A stretch of DNA of 64,000 nucleotides from Trebonia sp963734665 (GTDB lineage Bacteria > Actinomycetota > Actinomycetes > Streptosporangiales > Streptosporangiaceae), in assembly GCA_963734665.1 (NCBI GenBank), contig CAVTIR010000005.1, positions 868,001 to 932,000 on the forward strand. Direction: 5' to 3'. A model generated the notes under the pieces. The model was not told the DNA's origin. It did no database searches and saw nothing but the letters and a program-made list of their open reading frames with translations. The first letter of the stretch is position 1; every line of letters begins with the position of its first letter. A program made the translations under genes and the position numbers. Below are positions 52,236 to 61,193 of this stretch, piece by piece.

Positions 52236-52536
52236 GTGACTGATTCGACGCGCCCGCCGTACGGCTTCGAGCTGGAGCCGGAGGTCCGCGACTGGCTGGA
52301 CAGCCTAAGCGGCAGCGACTACAAGCGCGTTGATGAGGTGTGCGGCCTGCTGGCCGAGAAGGGCACCGAACTCGGCGGCCGTGGTCGGACCATCTGGGAA
52401 GATCGTCCTGCTGACCGTGTTCCGCAAGACCCGCCAGCACGAGCAGCGGCAGATCGACCGGGCCGTCCGCGCCCAGAAGACCTGCGAGCGCGACCACCAC
52501 GGTCCCGCGACGGAGACCTACGAAAGGCAGGCGTGA
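52236..52536 (+). pseudogene. RelE/HigB-like toxin with an internal deletion
   Basis: A GTG at 52236 starts VTDSTRPPYGFELEPEVRDW, LDSLSGSDYKRVDEVCGLLA, EKGTELGG. The normal middle (the strand with the WELR motif and the TYWxA strand) is missing, and the last part resumes in another frame as GKIVLLTVFRKTRQHEQRQI, DRAVRAQKT, ending at TGA 52534-52536. About 30 codons are lost with a frame change at about 52385. The toxin is therefore inactive. In its first frame the N-terminal half runs open into the antitoxin gene. Confidence 0.72.
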
Positions 52537-52538
52537 CG

Positions 52539-52847
52539 ATGGCCGGCTACCACACCCGCTGGGCACGCCCGGAAGAACCCGCCGACGACCCCGAGCGGAT
52601 CGCCATCCGCGAAGCCCTCGCCTTTGGCAAGGCACTGTACGACATCCGCACCGAACTCGGCCTGTCCGTCGCGGAACTCGCCACGCGGGCCGCGATGACC
52701 GAGGACGACGTGGAGCGTATCGAAGAGGGCGGCACCGAGCCGACCGTCCCCCTGCTCCGCCGCCTCGCCGCCGCGCTCAACGCCACTGTTCACCTCACCC
52801 CGGGACACGACCTGGGCTCCGTCTCGTTCCAAACCCTCGCCGCTTGA
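52539..52847 (+). CDS. HigA-like antitoxin (XRE helix-turn-helix)
   Basis: 102 residues: DPERIAIREALAFGKALYDI, RTELGLSVAELATRAAMTED, DVERIEEGGTEPTVPLLRRL, AAALNATVHLTPG. A typical XRE-type helix-turn-helix following a RelE-like toxin. The ATG at 52539 is 3 bases after the toxin stop, with a GTG at 52533 as an alternative start overlapping that stop. As the toxin is broken, this antitoxin is an orphan that may still repress its promoter or have been kept for protection. Confidence 0.85.
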   Translation: MAGYHTRWARPEEPADDPERIAIREALAFGKALYDIRTELGLSVAELATRAAMTEDDVERIEEGGTEPTVPLLRRLAAALNATVHLTPGHDLGSVSFQTLAA

Positions 52848-52911
52848 ACCCACCTGGCTAGACAGCAAGTCACGATTCCAGACGCGCTGCGGTCACGTTT
52901 CGTCATCAAGG

Positions 52912-53301
52912 CTACGTGGGGTTGGCGGGGCTCGCGGTGGTGCGGGACGCGATCTGGAACACGTTGCCGGACGGGTCACGTACCATCGCGCGCCGGTCGC
53001 TGTACGCGGTGTCGAGGGGCTCTTCCAGGGCGACCGCCCCGGCGGCCAGCGCCCGCCGGTACGCGCCGTCAGCGTCATCGACGTACACGTACAGGAACGC
53101 GGGGAACAGCTCCCGCTGCCCGGCCGCCGACACCATGACCACGGAGTCCACGATCCGGATCTCGGCGGGCCTGCCATCCCGGACCTCGCCCGTCGCCCCG
53201 AACACCGCGCGCAGGAAGCCGACCGCTGCCACCACATCGCTGACCACCATGCGGGGCGTCACCGCGTGGAACCCGGCAGGAGGCGCCGCACCCGTGCTCA
53301 T
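52912..53301 (-). CDS. VOC/glyoxalase superfamily protein
   Basis: 129 residues. FHAVTPRMVVSDVVAAVGFL, RAVFGATGEVRDGRPAEIRI, VDSVVMVSAAGQRELFPAFL, YVYVDDADGAYRRALAAGAV, and AYSDRRAMVRDPSGNVFQIA. Two beta-alpha-beta modules of the VOC fold are present; the second metal-side Glu is not conserved (FQIA), so it may be a PhnB-like binding protein and not an enzyme. The start at 53301 (MSTGAAPP) follows a weak site. Confidence 0.87.
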   Translation of the reverse strand: MSTGAAPPAGFHAVTPRMVVSDVVAAVGFLRAVFGATGEVRDGRPAEIRIVDSVVMVSAAGQRELFPAFLYVYVDDADGAYRRALAAGAVALEEPLDTAYSDRRAMVRDPSGNVFQIASRTTASPANPT

Positions 53302-53734
53302 GAGAACGAGTGTGCCACCTGCATCCACCCGGTGGCGGTTCCCGCGGCTGGAATAGCACTGGCCGGCCTCGCGTTCTTACCCCGGTCGGTGCGTTAGTGT
53401 CCCCCGGGCTCTAATCACTGCCTTCATGGAATACCGTTCGGCTGGAGCCATGTTGCGCCTTTCGCCGTGAGGCGACCTGCGCACCGGCCACGGCACGCCC
53501 TCGTGAGCTCACGCTCCCGGGGGCGCTGTCATGTCCGGACCCGTCCGCCGTCCGCCCGGACGACACACAGCGCCCTGCCAAACGAGCACGCGCAGCGCCC
53601 GGGAACGGCCGATAGCTACGGTAACCCGGTCGCCAGCGCGGCCTGTGCTGCGCCCGAACGAGGCGTTCTGTGTGCCAGACATGACGGGGACGACAGAGAT
53701 CGGCGTCCGCGGCCTAGCTGTCGAGCCCAAAGGG
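53302..53734. other. Intergenic region with one copy of a 57-base dispersed repeat
   Basis: 433 bases. Bases 53486-53542 match 57586-57641 in the same orientation (GGGGGCGCTGTCATGTCCGG against GGGGGCGCTGTCACGTCCGG and flanks). A 15-base block CTAGCTGTCGAGCCC recurs at 53714 and 53735, repeating the end and stop codon of the adjacent gene. No gene is seen. Confidence 0.55.
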
Positions 53735-54598
53735 CTAGCTGTCGAGCCCCAAAGTGAAGGTGGGCTTCGGCGAGGTCTGGGGGAGCCGGTGCTCCTCGCT
53801 GAGGCGTCGGATGGCGGTTCCGGTGGCGAGGAATTCGGTGGCGTGCTCGCCCCAGACGTGATTGCTGACCGCGACGCTCACCCCGACGATGCCCGAGGCC
53901 TTCGCCTGCGTTGCCTCTGCCTGCATCCTGGCGAGCGCGAGCTCGCGGGCGTCGTAGATGCCCTGGGTGAAGAGCACCATTTCCTGGTTCTGGCCTGCCT
54001 GGCGCAGTGACTGCATCGCCGACTGATGGGCGATGTGGTACACGCAGGTTCCGAGCACGAACGCCACCGGCACGGCGCCGGCAGCCAGCAGCCGGAAGAA
54101 GTCCTGAGCCGACAGGTCCGAGGTGAACGCCCGGCCGTCCGGGGCCCGGTGGGCGCCTTCCGTGCCGCCGCCGGCGCTGCCCAGCGCGTGTACCGCAGTC
54201 CCGGTAGCGATGAACTCCAGGACGCCCTGGCCCCACGCGTAGCTCTGTATGCGCAGCTGAACACCGACGATGCCGTCAGCGCCGAGGTGGTCGGCCTCAG
54301 CCTGCATCCTGCTCATGGCGAGTTCCCTGGCGTTGTACATCGCCTGAGTCAGCACCTGCAGTTCCTGGTTCTGCGACCATCTTCCGACCTGCAGGCCAAT
54401 GTGATAGATAGACGATCCGACCACGAAGCCAAGCGGCTCGAACCCGGCCTCGCCGAGGAGTACGTACTCGGAGACCGACAAGTCGGAAGTGAAAACGCCG
54501 GAGGGGGCGGCGCCTGCGGTGTGTGCCAGCCTGCCGGCCGCGGCCTGCGGCTCCCAGGTGGCCGCGTCGCCGGACTGCTTGCTGCCGAAAACTGGCAT
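53735..54598 (-). CDS. Protein with two tandem YbjQ/UPF0145-like domains
   Basis: 287 residues. Two related halves: VFTSDLSVSEYVLLGEAGFE ... FVVGSSIYHIGLQVG ... NARELAMSRMQAEADHLGAD ... GIVGVQLRI, and AFTSDLSAQDFFRLLAAGAV ... FVLGTCVYHIAHQSA ... DARELALARMQAEATQAKAS ... GIVGVSVAVS. Each half ends EFIATGTAV or EFLATGTAI. YbjQ-type proteins are small homopentamers of unknown role, so an internal duplication is notable. No signal or membrane helix. It stands alone upstream of a repeat-type hairpin. Confidence 0.85.
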   Translation of the reverse strand: MPVFGSKQSGDAATWEPQAAAGRLAHTAGAAPSGVFTSDLSVSEYVLLGEAGFEPLGFVVGSSIYHIGLQVGRWSQNQELQVLTQAMYNARELAMSRMQAEADHLGADGIVGVQLRIQSYAWGQGVLEFIATGTAVHALGSAGGGTEGAHRAPDGRAFTSDLSAQDFFRLLAAGAVPVAFVLGTCVYHIAHQSAMQSLRQAGQNQEMVLFTQGIYDARELALARMQAEATQAKASGIVGVSVAVSNHVWGEHATEFLATGTAIRRLSEEHRLPQTSPKPTFTLGLDS

Positions 54599-54740
54599 GT
54601 GACTCTCCTCCGGCCAGATTCACTGGGTACGCGCGATAGTACGCGAACCCTACCCACGGCGGTATGAACTAGTCCCTTCCCGGCTGGATCGGGCTGCCTG
54701 TCCCGGACCGTGGCCGGCCCGGCCCGGGCCTGAATGCTGG

Positions 54741-56201
54741 CTACAGTTCGCGGCTGGGAATTTGCCGCGGGAGGGCCAAGACGAGGACGAGAGCGACGAG
54801 GACGAAGGCCACGTTGGCCAGCAGGGCGAGTTGCGCGCTGTGGCTGAACGCGGAGGCGACAGCGTTCGGCTCGGGGCGGACGTGCAGGGTGCCGAACAGG
54901 ACCGTGCCGGTGACCGCGATGCCGATCGCGCTGCCCGCCCGCTGGGCCGTGCCGAGGATGGCGCTTGCCGTGCCCGCGTCCTGCCTGGGGACCCGGGCCA
55001 GCACGAAGTCCTGGTTCGGGGCGATCACCATCCCACTGCCGAGCCCGGCGAACAGCAGCGGGCCGAGGAGATACCAGCCGCATGGGTCCGGGGCGGTCAG
55101 GTGAATCACCAGCGCCGTCAGGGCGAGCCCGGTTCCCACCATCGCGCAGCCGGTGACCAGGACCATCCGGCCCATCCTGGCCGACAGCTTGTCGCTGACC
55201 GACGCGGATACCAGCGCGCCGAACGAGAACGGAACGGCGACCAGCCCGGTCATCAGGGCACTGCGGGCCAGCCCTTCCTGCCACAGGATCGAGATGGTGA
55301 AGAACACGCTGGTGAACCCGGCGAAGTAGACGACGGCGAAGACCGCCCCCGCGGAGAACGACGACTGAGCCAGCAGCCTTGGCTTGAGCAGGGGGTCGCC
55401 GCCGCGCCGCTCGGCGCGCACCTCCCACCACGCGAGCAGCGCGAACGCGACCACGCAGCCGCCGAAGCACGCGTAGCACCAGGCAGGCCAGCTCTCCTGC
55501 TGGCCTTCTACCAGCGGGATGAGCAGCAAGAGCAGCGCGGCGGACAGCAGGAGCAGCCCGGCCAGGTCGAACTTGCGGCGGACGCGTGACTGCGCGCGGG
55601 GCAGCTGCCAGGCGGCCAGCGGCAGCGCGACCGCGCCGATGAGCAGGTTCACCAGGAACACCCAGCGCCAGCCGTCGCGGGCACCTGCGCCGGCGATGAT
55701 CAGCCCGCCCAGCAGCGGCCCGAGCGCGATGGACGCGCCGATCGTGGCGCCGAGGGCGCTGAACGCCTTCGACCGCGCGGCCCCGGTGAACGACAGCTGG
55801 ATGGTGGCGGCGATGGCCGGGTAGAAGGTCCCGGCTCCAATGCCCTGGACCGCGCGGGCGGCGACCATTTCGCCCTGGTTCTGCGACAGCCCGCAGGCCG
55901 CGCTGGCCAGCGTGAAGACGGTCAGGCCGACGAGGAACAGCGGCTTGTGGCCGAACCGGTCGCCGGCCCGGCCCGCTGGGACCAGGGCCAGGCCGTAGGC
56001 GAGCGCGTACCCAGAGACGACCCACTCCAGGGCGGCGGGCGAGGCATGCAAGCCCGTCCTGATCGTGGGCAGCGCGACGATCGCAATCGTGGTGTCGAGC
56101 AGGGCCATGAACGCTCCCACCAGCACCACGGCAACGGCCCGCCAGCCGTGGCGGCCGTCCTGGGACGTGGGGGCTCTATCCGTGCTCTCTTCTGTAGTCA
56201 T
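54741..56201 (-). CDS. MFS drug exporter, DHA2 type (14 helices)
   Basis: 486 residues. Motif D1 FMALLDTTIAIVALPTI, motif A GRAGDRFGHKPLF, motif C GASIALGPLLGGLI, and the second-half loop SVSDKLSARMGRMVLVTG. Fourteen hydrophobic segments can be counted, as in EmrB/QacA exporters. It uses the proton gradient to expel lipophilic compounds. The divergent TetR gene and the palindrome at 56224-56246 show the regulation. The start ATG at 56201 is directly followed by a charged 20-residue cytoplasmic tip. Confidence 0.93.
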   Translation of the reverse strand: MTTEESTDRAPTSQDGRHGWRAVAVVLVGAFMALLDTTIAIVALPTIRTGLHASPAALEWVVSGYALAYGLALVPAGRAGDRFGHKPLFLVGLTVFTLASAACGLSQNQGEMVAARAVQGIGAGTFYPAIAATIQLSFTGAARSKAFSALGATIGASIALGPLLGGLIIAGAGARDGWRWVFLVNLLIGAVALPLAAWQLPRAQSRVRRKFDLAGLLLLSAALLLLLIPLVEGQQESWPAWCYACFGGCVVAFALLAWWEVRAERRGGDPLLKPRLLAQSSFSAGAVFAVVYFAGFTSVFFTISILWQEGLARSALMTGLVAVPFSFGALVSASVSDKLSARMGRMVLVTGCAMVGTGLALTALVIHLTAPDPCGWYLLGPLLFAGLGSGMVIAPNQDFVLARVPRQDAGTASAILGTAQRAGSAIGIAVTGTVLFGTLHVRPEPNAVASAFSHSAQLALLANVAFVLVALVLVLALPRQIPSREL

Positions 56202-56223
56202 GACCCAAAGCTAGGTTGGACAT

Positions 56224-56246
56224 AATTTTATGTCAAACATAAAATT
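56224..56246. promoter_or_regulatory. TetR operator between the MFS exporter and its repressor
   Basis: Perfect palindrome AATTTTATGT-CAA-ACATAAAATT of 23 bases, AT-rich within GC-rich surroundings, 22 bases before the MFS start and 34 before the repressor start. A degenerate second copy (TGTCCGGCATAAT) follows at about 56248. Confidence 0.85.
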
Positions 56247-56279
56247 GTGTCCGGCATAATCTGGTGCTAGCGTGACAGC

Positions 56280-56894
56280 ATGGCCACAGGACTGCGGGAG
56301 CGCCGGAAGCAGGAGGCCCGGCAGGCGATCTCCGGCGTCGCGATGGCGATGTTCGCGGCCAAGGGCTTCGACGAGGTGACGATCACCCAGGTCGCCGACG
56401 CGGCCGGGGTGTCGAAGATGACCGTGACGAACTACTTCCCGCGCAAGGAGGACCTGGTCTTCGACCGGGCGGAGGTGATCATCCGCAGCCTGGCCGATGC
56501 CGCCGCCGCGCGGGCGCCCGGCGAGAGCCTGCTCACGGCGATCCGCCGCGACTACGCCGACCGGCTCGCCGCTGGCGATGCGGTGCCTACCGCGGCGTTC
56601 GCCCGGATGGTCCGCAGCAGCCACCTGCTCACCGCCCGGTTCCGGGAGATAGCCGACTTGGCCGAGCAGGCGCTCGGCGACACCATCGCCGCCGAGGCCG
56701 GCGCGGACGACCCGCAGCAGCGGATCGTGGCGGCCCAGCTCGCGTCGGTTCACCGGGTGCTGTTCGCGGAAGGCACCAGGCGCATCCTGGCCGGCCAGCC
56801 GCGCGACGAGATCTGCCAGGTGCTCACGGCGGCTGCCCGCCGGGCCTTTGACCTGCTCGAGCCGTCCCTGGGCGGATACGGCGTCAGGGCCTGA
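56280..56894 (+). CDS. TetR/AcrR family repressor of the MFS exporter
   Basis: 204 residues. LRERRKQEARQAISGVAMAM, FAAKGFDEVTITQVADAAGV, SKMTVTNYFPRKEDLVFDRA: the classical helix-turn-helix with NYF at the start of helix 4. The C-terminal ligand domain belongs to the MftR/TetR_C type (RMVRSSHLLTARFREIADLA). Divergent gene and palindrome make regulation of the exporter and itself nearly certain; the inducer would be an exported drug. Confidence 0.92.
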   Translation: MATGLRERRKQEARQAISGVAMAMFAAKGFDEVTITQVADAAGVSKMTVTNYFPRKEDLVFDRAEVIIRSLADAAAARAPGESLLTAIRRDYADRLAAGDAVPTAAFARMVRSSHLLTARFREIADLAEQALGDTIAAEAGADDPQQRIVAAQLASVHRVLFAEGTRRILAGQPRDEICQVLTAAARRAFDLLEPSLGGYGVRA

Positions 56895-56910
56895 ACGGAA
56901 CCGCGGATGT

Positions 56911-57516
56911 TCAGGTGCCGCTGACCACCCGGTGCCCGTAGGCGCTGCTGAACGGCGCTAGGTCCGGCTCGCCGAATGCCGCGCGCATCGACTCGAAGGC
57001 GGCCACCTTGTCCTCGCCGAACCGCCGCACGCTCGCCGCGTACGCAGCGGCGGTCAGCAGCGCCGGGGGCGTCGTCTTGCTGTGGAACTTGTCCGCGTAC
57101 ATGACCAGGGCCTCCTCCGGGGTCTCGGCGAGGTAATCGCAGGGCGGCAGCGGGAGTTCCTGCCGGAGCACGTCGTCCCGGCTTAGCCCCACCCCTGTGT
57201 GATGCGAGGCGAACCGGCAGATCACCTCGGGAAACCCCTCCTCCCGCAGGAGCTCGTGCCCGAGTACCCCGTGGCGTATGTAATTCGCGTGGTCAAGTCT
57301 GCCCACACCGTCGTACAGCCGGTACACGCCCACGTCGTGGAGCAGGCAGCCGGCCCGTACGAGGTCGAGGGAGGCCTCCAGGCCGGAGCGGGCGTGCAAC
57401 TGCTCGGCGATCCCGCACACGATCACGCAGTGCGTGTACACGCTGTCCAGCGCCTCCGGCGTCGGCGCGTGCTTCTCATGCAAGGCGAGAATTGCCTCAT
57501 CGGTAGGAACCCGCAT
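56911..57516 (-). CDS. HD domain phosphohydrolase-like protein
   Basis: 201 residues. The HD motif is clear: VYTHCVIVCGIAEQL (first His), RAGCLLHDVGVYRLYDG (His-Asp pair), HANYIRHGVLGHELL and SHHTGVGLSRDD. The later YADKFHSKTTPPALL carries the last Asp. This is the pattern of HDIG/HDIG-like cytosolic hydrolases of nucleotides. The start at 57516 (MRVPTDEA) is preferred over one 93 bases upstream. It follows putA in the same direction, but a hairpin separates them. Confidence 0.88.
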   Translation of the reverse strand: MRVPTDEAILALHEKHAPTPEALDSVYTHCVIVCGIAEQLHARSGLEASLDLVRAGCLLHDVGVYRLYDGVGRLDHANYIRHGVLGHELLREEGFPEVICRFASHHTGVGLSRDDVLRQELPLPPCDYLAETPEEALVMYADKFHSKTTPPALLTAAAYAASVRRFGEDKVAAFESMRAAFGEPDLAPFSSAYGHRVVSGT

Positions 57517-57596
57517 GCCAAGGCAGCCTATTGCCTCGGGAAGGGCCCGGCAGTTCCGCAGCGAACGGGACAAGTGCATGGCGCTGGCCAGGCACG

Positions 57597-57622
57597 CCCC
57601 CGTGAGCACGCGCTCACGGGGG
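57597..57622 (-). terminator. Hairpin terminator downstream of putA, part of a dispersed repeat
   Basis: Perfect 11-base stem CCCCCGTGAGC / GCTCACGGGGG with a 4-base loop ACGC, 20 bases after the putA stop. It lies within the 57-base repeat whose other copy is at 53486-53542. Confidence 0.75.
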
Positions 57623-57641
57623 CGCTGTCACGTCCGGGCCC

Positions 57642-60600
57642 CTACGAGGCGCCCAGGTCACCGAATTCGTAGGCCAGGCGATGGGGAGTGCCGAACCGGT
57701 GGGCGGTGACGCTGATCGCTTGCTCGCGCAGGAACGGCAGCATTTCCACTCGCCCCGACTCGGTGACCTGCTGGGGGTAGACCGCGACGTCGGGCCGTCC
57801 GCCGAGCATGTCGTAGACGTCCGACGCATGGCCGCCGATGAGGCGTATGCGGCCGCTGGGCAGCGCCCGGAGCCGGCTCTCCCACTGCGTGCGGTTCTCG
57901 GTGCAGACGTCGACGGCGCAGTCGGTGAACGCCTTCCGCACGGGTTCTGGCAGCTCCACCGCGGACGAGACGACGATGTCGGCCCCGGCAGTCACGCCGG
58001 CGGCGACGACCCGGACGAGGTCGGCGACCGAGTCTGACGCCAGCCGCACCACCACGCCGTGCGGCCGGTAGCGCAGCACGTTCCGCTCGGCTTCGAGGCC
58101 GGAAACGTCCCTGGCCGTACCGAATTCGTCGGTCCACGCGGTGGCGTCGCTGCGCAACGCCCGCTCGATCCGGTCGAGGCCGGCCAGTCCGGCGTCGCGG
58201 GCCGCCCGCAGCAGGCGCGAGGCGGACGGGCCGATCTCGGCGCTCGAGGTGGCCTGCCGGGTTGTCCAGTTCGTCAGGCCGACGAGGTAGTTGGGTCCGC
58301 CTGCCTTGGTTCCCGCCCCCACGGCCGACCGCTTCCATCCGCCGAAGGGCTGCCGGCGGACGATCGCCCCGGTTATGCCGCGGTTGATGTACAGGTTGCC
58401 TGCCTCGACACCCGCGCACCAGCGGGCCAGCTCGTCCGGATCGAGCGAGAACAGCCCGGCCGTGAGACCGAAGGGCGTGGCGTTCTGCAGCTCGATGGCG
58501 TGATCGAGGGAGTCGGCCCGCATGATTCCGAGGACCGGCCCGAAGTACTCGGTCAAGTGGAACGGCGACCCGGGGGTCACGCCGTCCTTGACGCCGGGTG
58601 ACCACAGTGAACCCGTCTCGTCGAGCTGGCGTGGTTCGACGAGCCACCGCTCGCCGGGCTCAAGCACGGTCAGCGCGCGAAGCAGTTTGCCGCGCGGCGG
58701 CTCGATGACCGGCCCCATCTGGCTCCTGGCGTCCGCCGGCCACGCTACCGTGAGCGACCTGACGGCATCGACAAGCTGCGTGCGGAAGCGCCCCGAGTCC
58801 GCAACCGATCCCACCAGAATCGCGAGCGAGGCGGCGGAGCACTTCTGCCCGGCGTGGCCGAACGCGGACCGCACGAGATCACGCACGGCCAGGTCGATGT
58901 CGGCGCTCGGCGTCACCACGATCGCGTTCTTGCCGCTGGTCTCGGCGAGCAGCGGGAGATCACGCCGGAAGCCGCGGAACAGCTCGGCCGTGTCGAAAGC
59001 CCCGGTCAGGATCAACCGGTCCACCCGCGGGTCGGCGATGAGCTGCTGACCGAGCGCGCCCTCGTCGAGGTTGACCAGTTGCAGCACCTCGGCGGGCACG
59101 CCGGCCGACAGGAGCGCGTCGACAAGCACCGATCCGCAGCGGCGGGCCTGCGGGGCGGGCTTGATGATGACCGCCGAGCCGGCCGCCAGCGCGGCAAGCA
59201 CCGAGCCGGCCGGGATCGCGACCGGGAAGTTCCACGGCGGCGTGACGACCGTCAGCGCGACCGGCTGGGCTTCGGCGCCGTCGACCCGGTCCAGTTCCTC
59301 GGCCAAGCCCGCGTAGTAGTTGGCGAAATCAATGGCCTCGGATACCTCGGGATCGCTCTCGTCGATCGTCTTCCCGCACTCCGCGGCCATGACCTCGATG
59401 AGGCGGCCTCGGGCCTGCGCGAGTCCGACTGCGGCGCGGCGCAGGATCCGGGCGCGTTCCGCTCCGCTCCGCGCTCCCCACGCCGATCCCGCCCGGACGG
59501 CGGCCGCGATCCGCGTCTCGAGCAGGCCGGCATCGGAGACGGTGGACCGCGCCACGAGGTCGTTTCCGAGGGTGCTCGTCGAAACTCGGCCGAGGATCTG
59601 GCGTCCCCAGTCGGTGTTCGCCGCGAGGGACGGATCGGTGTCAGGCGTGTTGGCGAACGTGGTCATGCCCTCGTCAGCCGGCGGGATGCTCCGGTCCTGG
59701 CGGCGTTGCGGCCGGGGTACGGTGCGGTCCAGTGCGGTGAGTGACGCCAGGAAGCGGCCGCGCTCCCGCTCGAACAGCGACTCGTCGGTGTTCAGGTTGA
59801 ACAGGGCGGACATGAAGTTCTCGGTGCTGGCGCCTTCTTCGAGCCGGCGCACGAGATAGGCGATGGCTACGTCGAACTCGCGCGGGTGCACCACCGGGGT
59901 GTAAAGGAGCAGGCCGCCGACATCGCGTTTCACCGCCTCCGCCTGGGCCTGGGCCATGCCGAGCAACATCTCGAATTCGACGCCGCCGCGCACATCGCGC
60001 GATCCTGCCAGGAGCCATGCGAACGCGATGTCGAACAGATTGTGTCCGGCCACCCCGATGCGGACGTTCTCGATGCGGTCGGGGTGCAGGGCGTAGTCCA
60101 GGACGCGCTTGTAGTTGGTGTCGGATTCTTGCTTCGTCGTCCAGGTGGCCAAGGGCCACCCGTGCAGTGCGGCGTCGGTGCGCTCCATGGGCAGGTTGGC
60201 CCCCTTGACCAGCCGCACCTTGATCCCGGCACCGCCGCGACGACGCCGGCTGGCGGCCCAGTCCTGCAGCTTGATCATGGTGCTGAGCGCGTCAGGGAGA
60301 TACGCCTGCAAGACGATGCCAGCCTCAAGTCCGAGGAACTCGGGCTGGTCGAGCAGCGTCGTGAAAACGGCGACCGTCAGGCGCAGGTCGCCGTACTCCT
60401 CCATGTCGAGATTGATGAACTTCGCGGGTGAGGCGGCCGCCGCCTGACGGAAGAGCGGGGCCAGCGAGCTGACGATGTGCGCGACGGCCTCGTCGAATGC
60501 CCACGAGTTGTGCGGCGAAACCGACGAGGACACCTTGATCGACACGTAGTCGACGTCGTCGCGCGACAGCAGCCGCCGCGTGCCTTCGAGCCGCCGCTCG

Positions 60601-61106
60601 GCTTCGGCTTCCCCTAGGACAGCTTCGCCGAGGAGGTTCAGGTTGAGCCGGGTGCCGGTGGTACGGATCCGCCGGATCGTGCTCGCCAGCTGCTTGTCGC
60701 GCCCATCGGCGATGAGGTGTCCGACCATCGTCCGCAGCACCTGCCGCGCGGCCGGAATGACGATCCAGGGGAGTGAGTTCCCCATGCGCGCTCCCAGTTT
60801 CACCGCCACGCGCAGGTGCCAGGGGAGAAACCCGGGAACGTCCCGCGCCAGCTGGGCGAACGTCCGGGCGGCCACCCGGACGTCCTCCGGCCGGATGACG
60901 CCGTCCACGAATCCGACGGTGAACGCGAGGCCCTGCGGGTCGTTCAGCATATCGGCGAGCCGGGCCGCGGACTTGTCGACGGTCAGGCCCTGCGAGTGCT
61001 CGAGCCAGCGACGGACGGTGGCCTCCACCTCCGGCGCCAGAGCCAGCAGGTCGTCGGTTCCCGCCGGGTCGTCGTAGTGCTGCGCAGCACTCTCAGTGAT
61101 TGTCAC
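57642..61106 (-). CDS. putA: Bifunctional proline dehydrogenase / pyrroline-5-carboxylate dehydrogenase
   Basis: 1154 residues from a GTG at 61106; an ATG at 61160 is possible but would leave only 33 bases to the divergent gene. Proline dehydrogenase barrel at about 30-440 (DDVDYVSIKVSSSVSPHNSW, INLDMEEYGDLRLTVAVFTT, IKVRLVKGANLPMERTDAAL, FEMLLGMAQAQ). Aldehyde dehydrogenase at about 480-980 (TPPWNFPVAIPAGSVLAALA, LLAETSGKNAIVV with the Glu, FGHAGQKCSAASLAILVGSV with the catalytic Cys, FGGWKRSAVG). A C-terminal domain follows. It turns proline into glutamate with FAD and NAD. No N-terminal DNA-binding domain. Confidence 0.94.
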   Translation of the reverse strand: MTITESAAQHYDDPAGTDDLLALAPEVEATVRRWLEHSQGLTVDKSAARLADMLNDPQGLAFTVGFVDGVIRPEDVRVAARTFAQLARDVPGFLPWHLRVAVKLGARMGNSLPWIVIPAARQVLRTMVGHLIADGRDKQLASTIRRIRTTGTRLNLNLLGEAVLGEAEAERRLEGTRRLLSRDDVDYVSIKVSSSVSPHNSWAFDEAVAHIVSSLAPLFRQAAAASPAKFINLDMEEYGDLRLTVAVFTTLLDQPEFLGLEAGIVLQAYLPDALSTMIKLQDWAASRRRRGGAGIKVRLVKGANLPMERTDAALHGWPLATWTTKQESDTNYKRVLDYALHPDRIENVRIGVAGHNLFDIAFAWLLAGSRDVRGGVEFEMLLGMAQAQAEAVKRDVGGLLLYTPVVHPREFDVAIAYLVRRLEEGASTENFMSALFNLNTDESLFERERGRFLASLTALDRTVPRPQRRQDRSIPPADEGMTTFANTPDTDPSLAANTDWGRQILGRVSTSTLGNDLVARSTVSDAGLLETRIAAAVRAGSAWGARSGAERARILRRAAVGLAQARGRLIEVMAAECGKTIDESDPEVSEAIDFANYYAGLAEELDRVDGAEAQPVALTVVTPPWNFPVAIPAGSVLAALAAGSAVIIKPAPQARRCGSVLVDALLSAGVPAEVLQLVNLDEGALGQQLIADPRVDRLILTGAFDTAELFRGFRRDLPLLAETSGKNAIVVTPSADIDLAVRDLVRSAFGHAGQKCSAASLAILVGSVADSGRFRTQLVDAVRSLTVAWPADARSQMGPVIEPPRGKLLRALTVLEPGERWLVEPRQLDETGSLWSPGVKDGVTPGSPFHLTEYFGPVLGIMRADSLDHAIELQNATPFGLTAGLFSLDPDELARWCAGVEAGNLYINRGITGAIVRRQPFGGWKRSAVGAGTKAGGPNYLVGLTNWTTRQATSSAEIGPSASRLLRAARDAGLAGLDRIERALRSDATAWTDEFGTARDVSGLEAERNVLRYRPHGVVVRLASDSVADLVRVVAAGVTAGADIVVSSAVELPEPVRKAFTDCAVDVCTENRTQWESRLRALPSGRIRLIGGHASDVYDMLGGRPDVAVYPQQVTESGRVEMLPFLREQAISVTAHRFGTPHRLAYEFGDLGAS

Positions 61107-61193
61107 CTGTTCAGTGTGCAGACCGCTACCCGTTAGGTAAAGTGATCTTTCTTTACGCATAATCTTCGGATTTCATGATGAATCGGGGAGACC

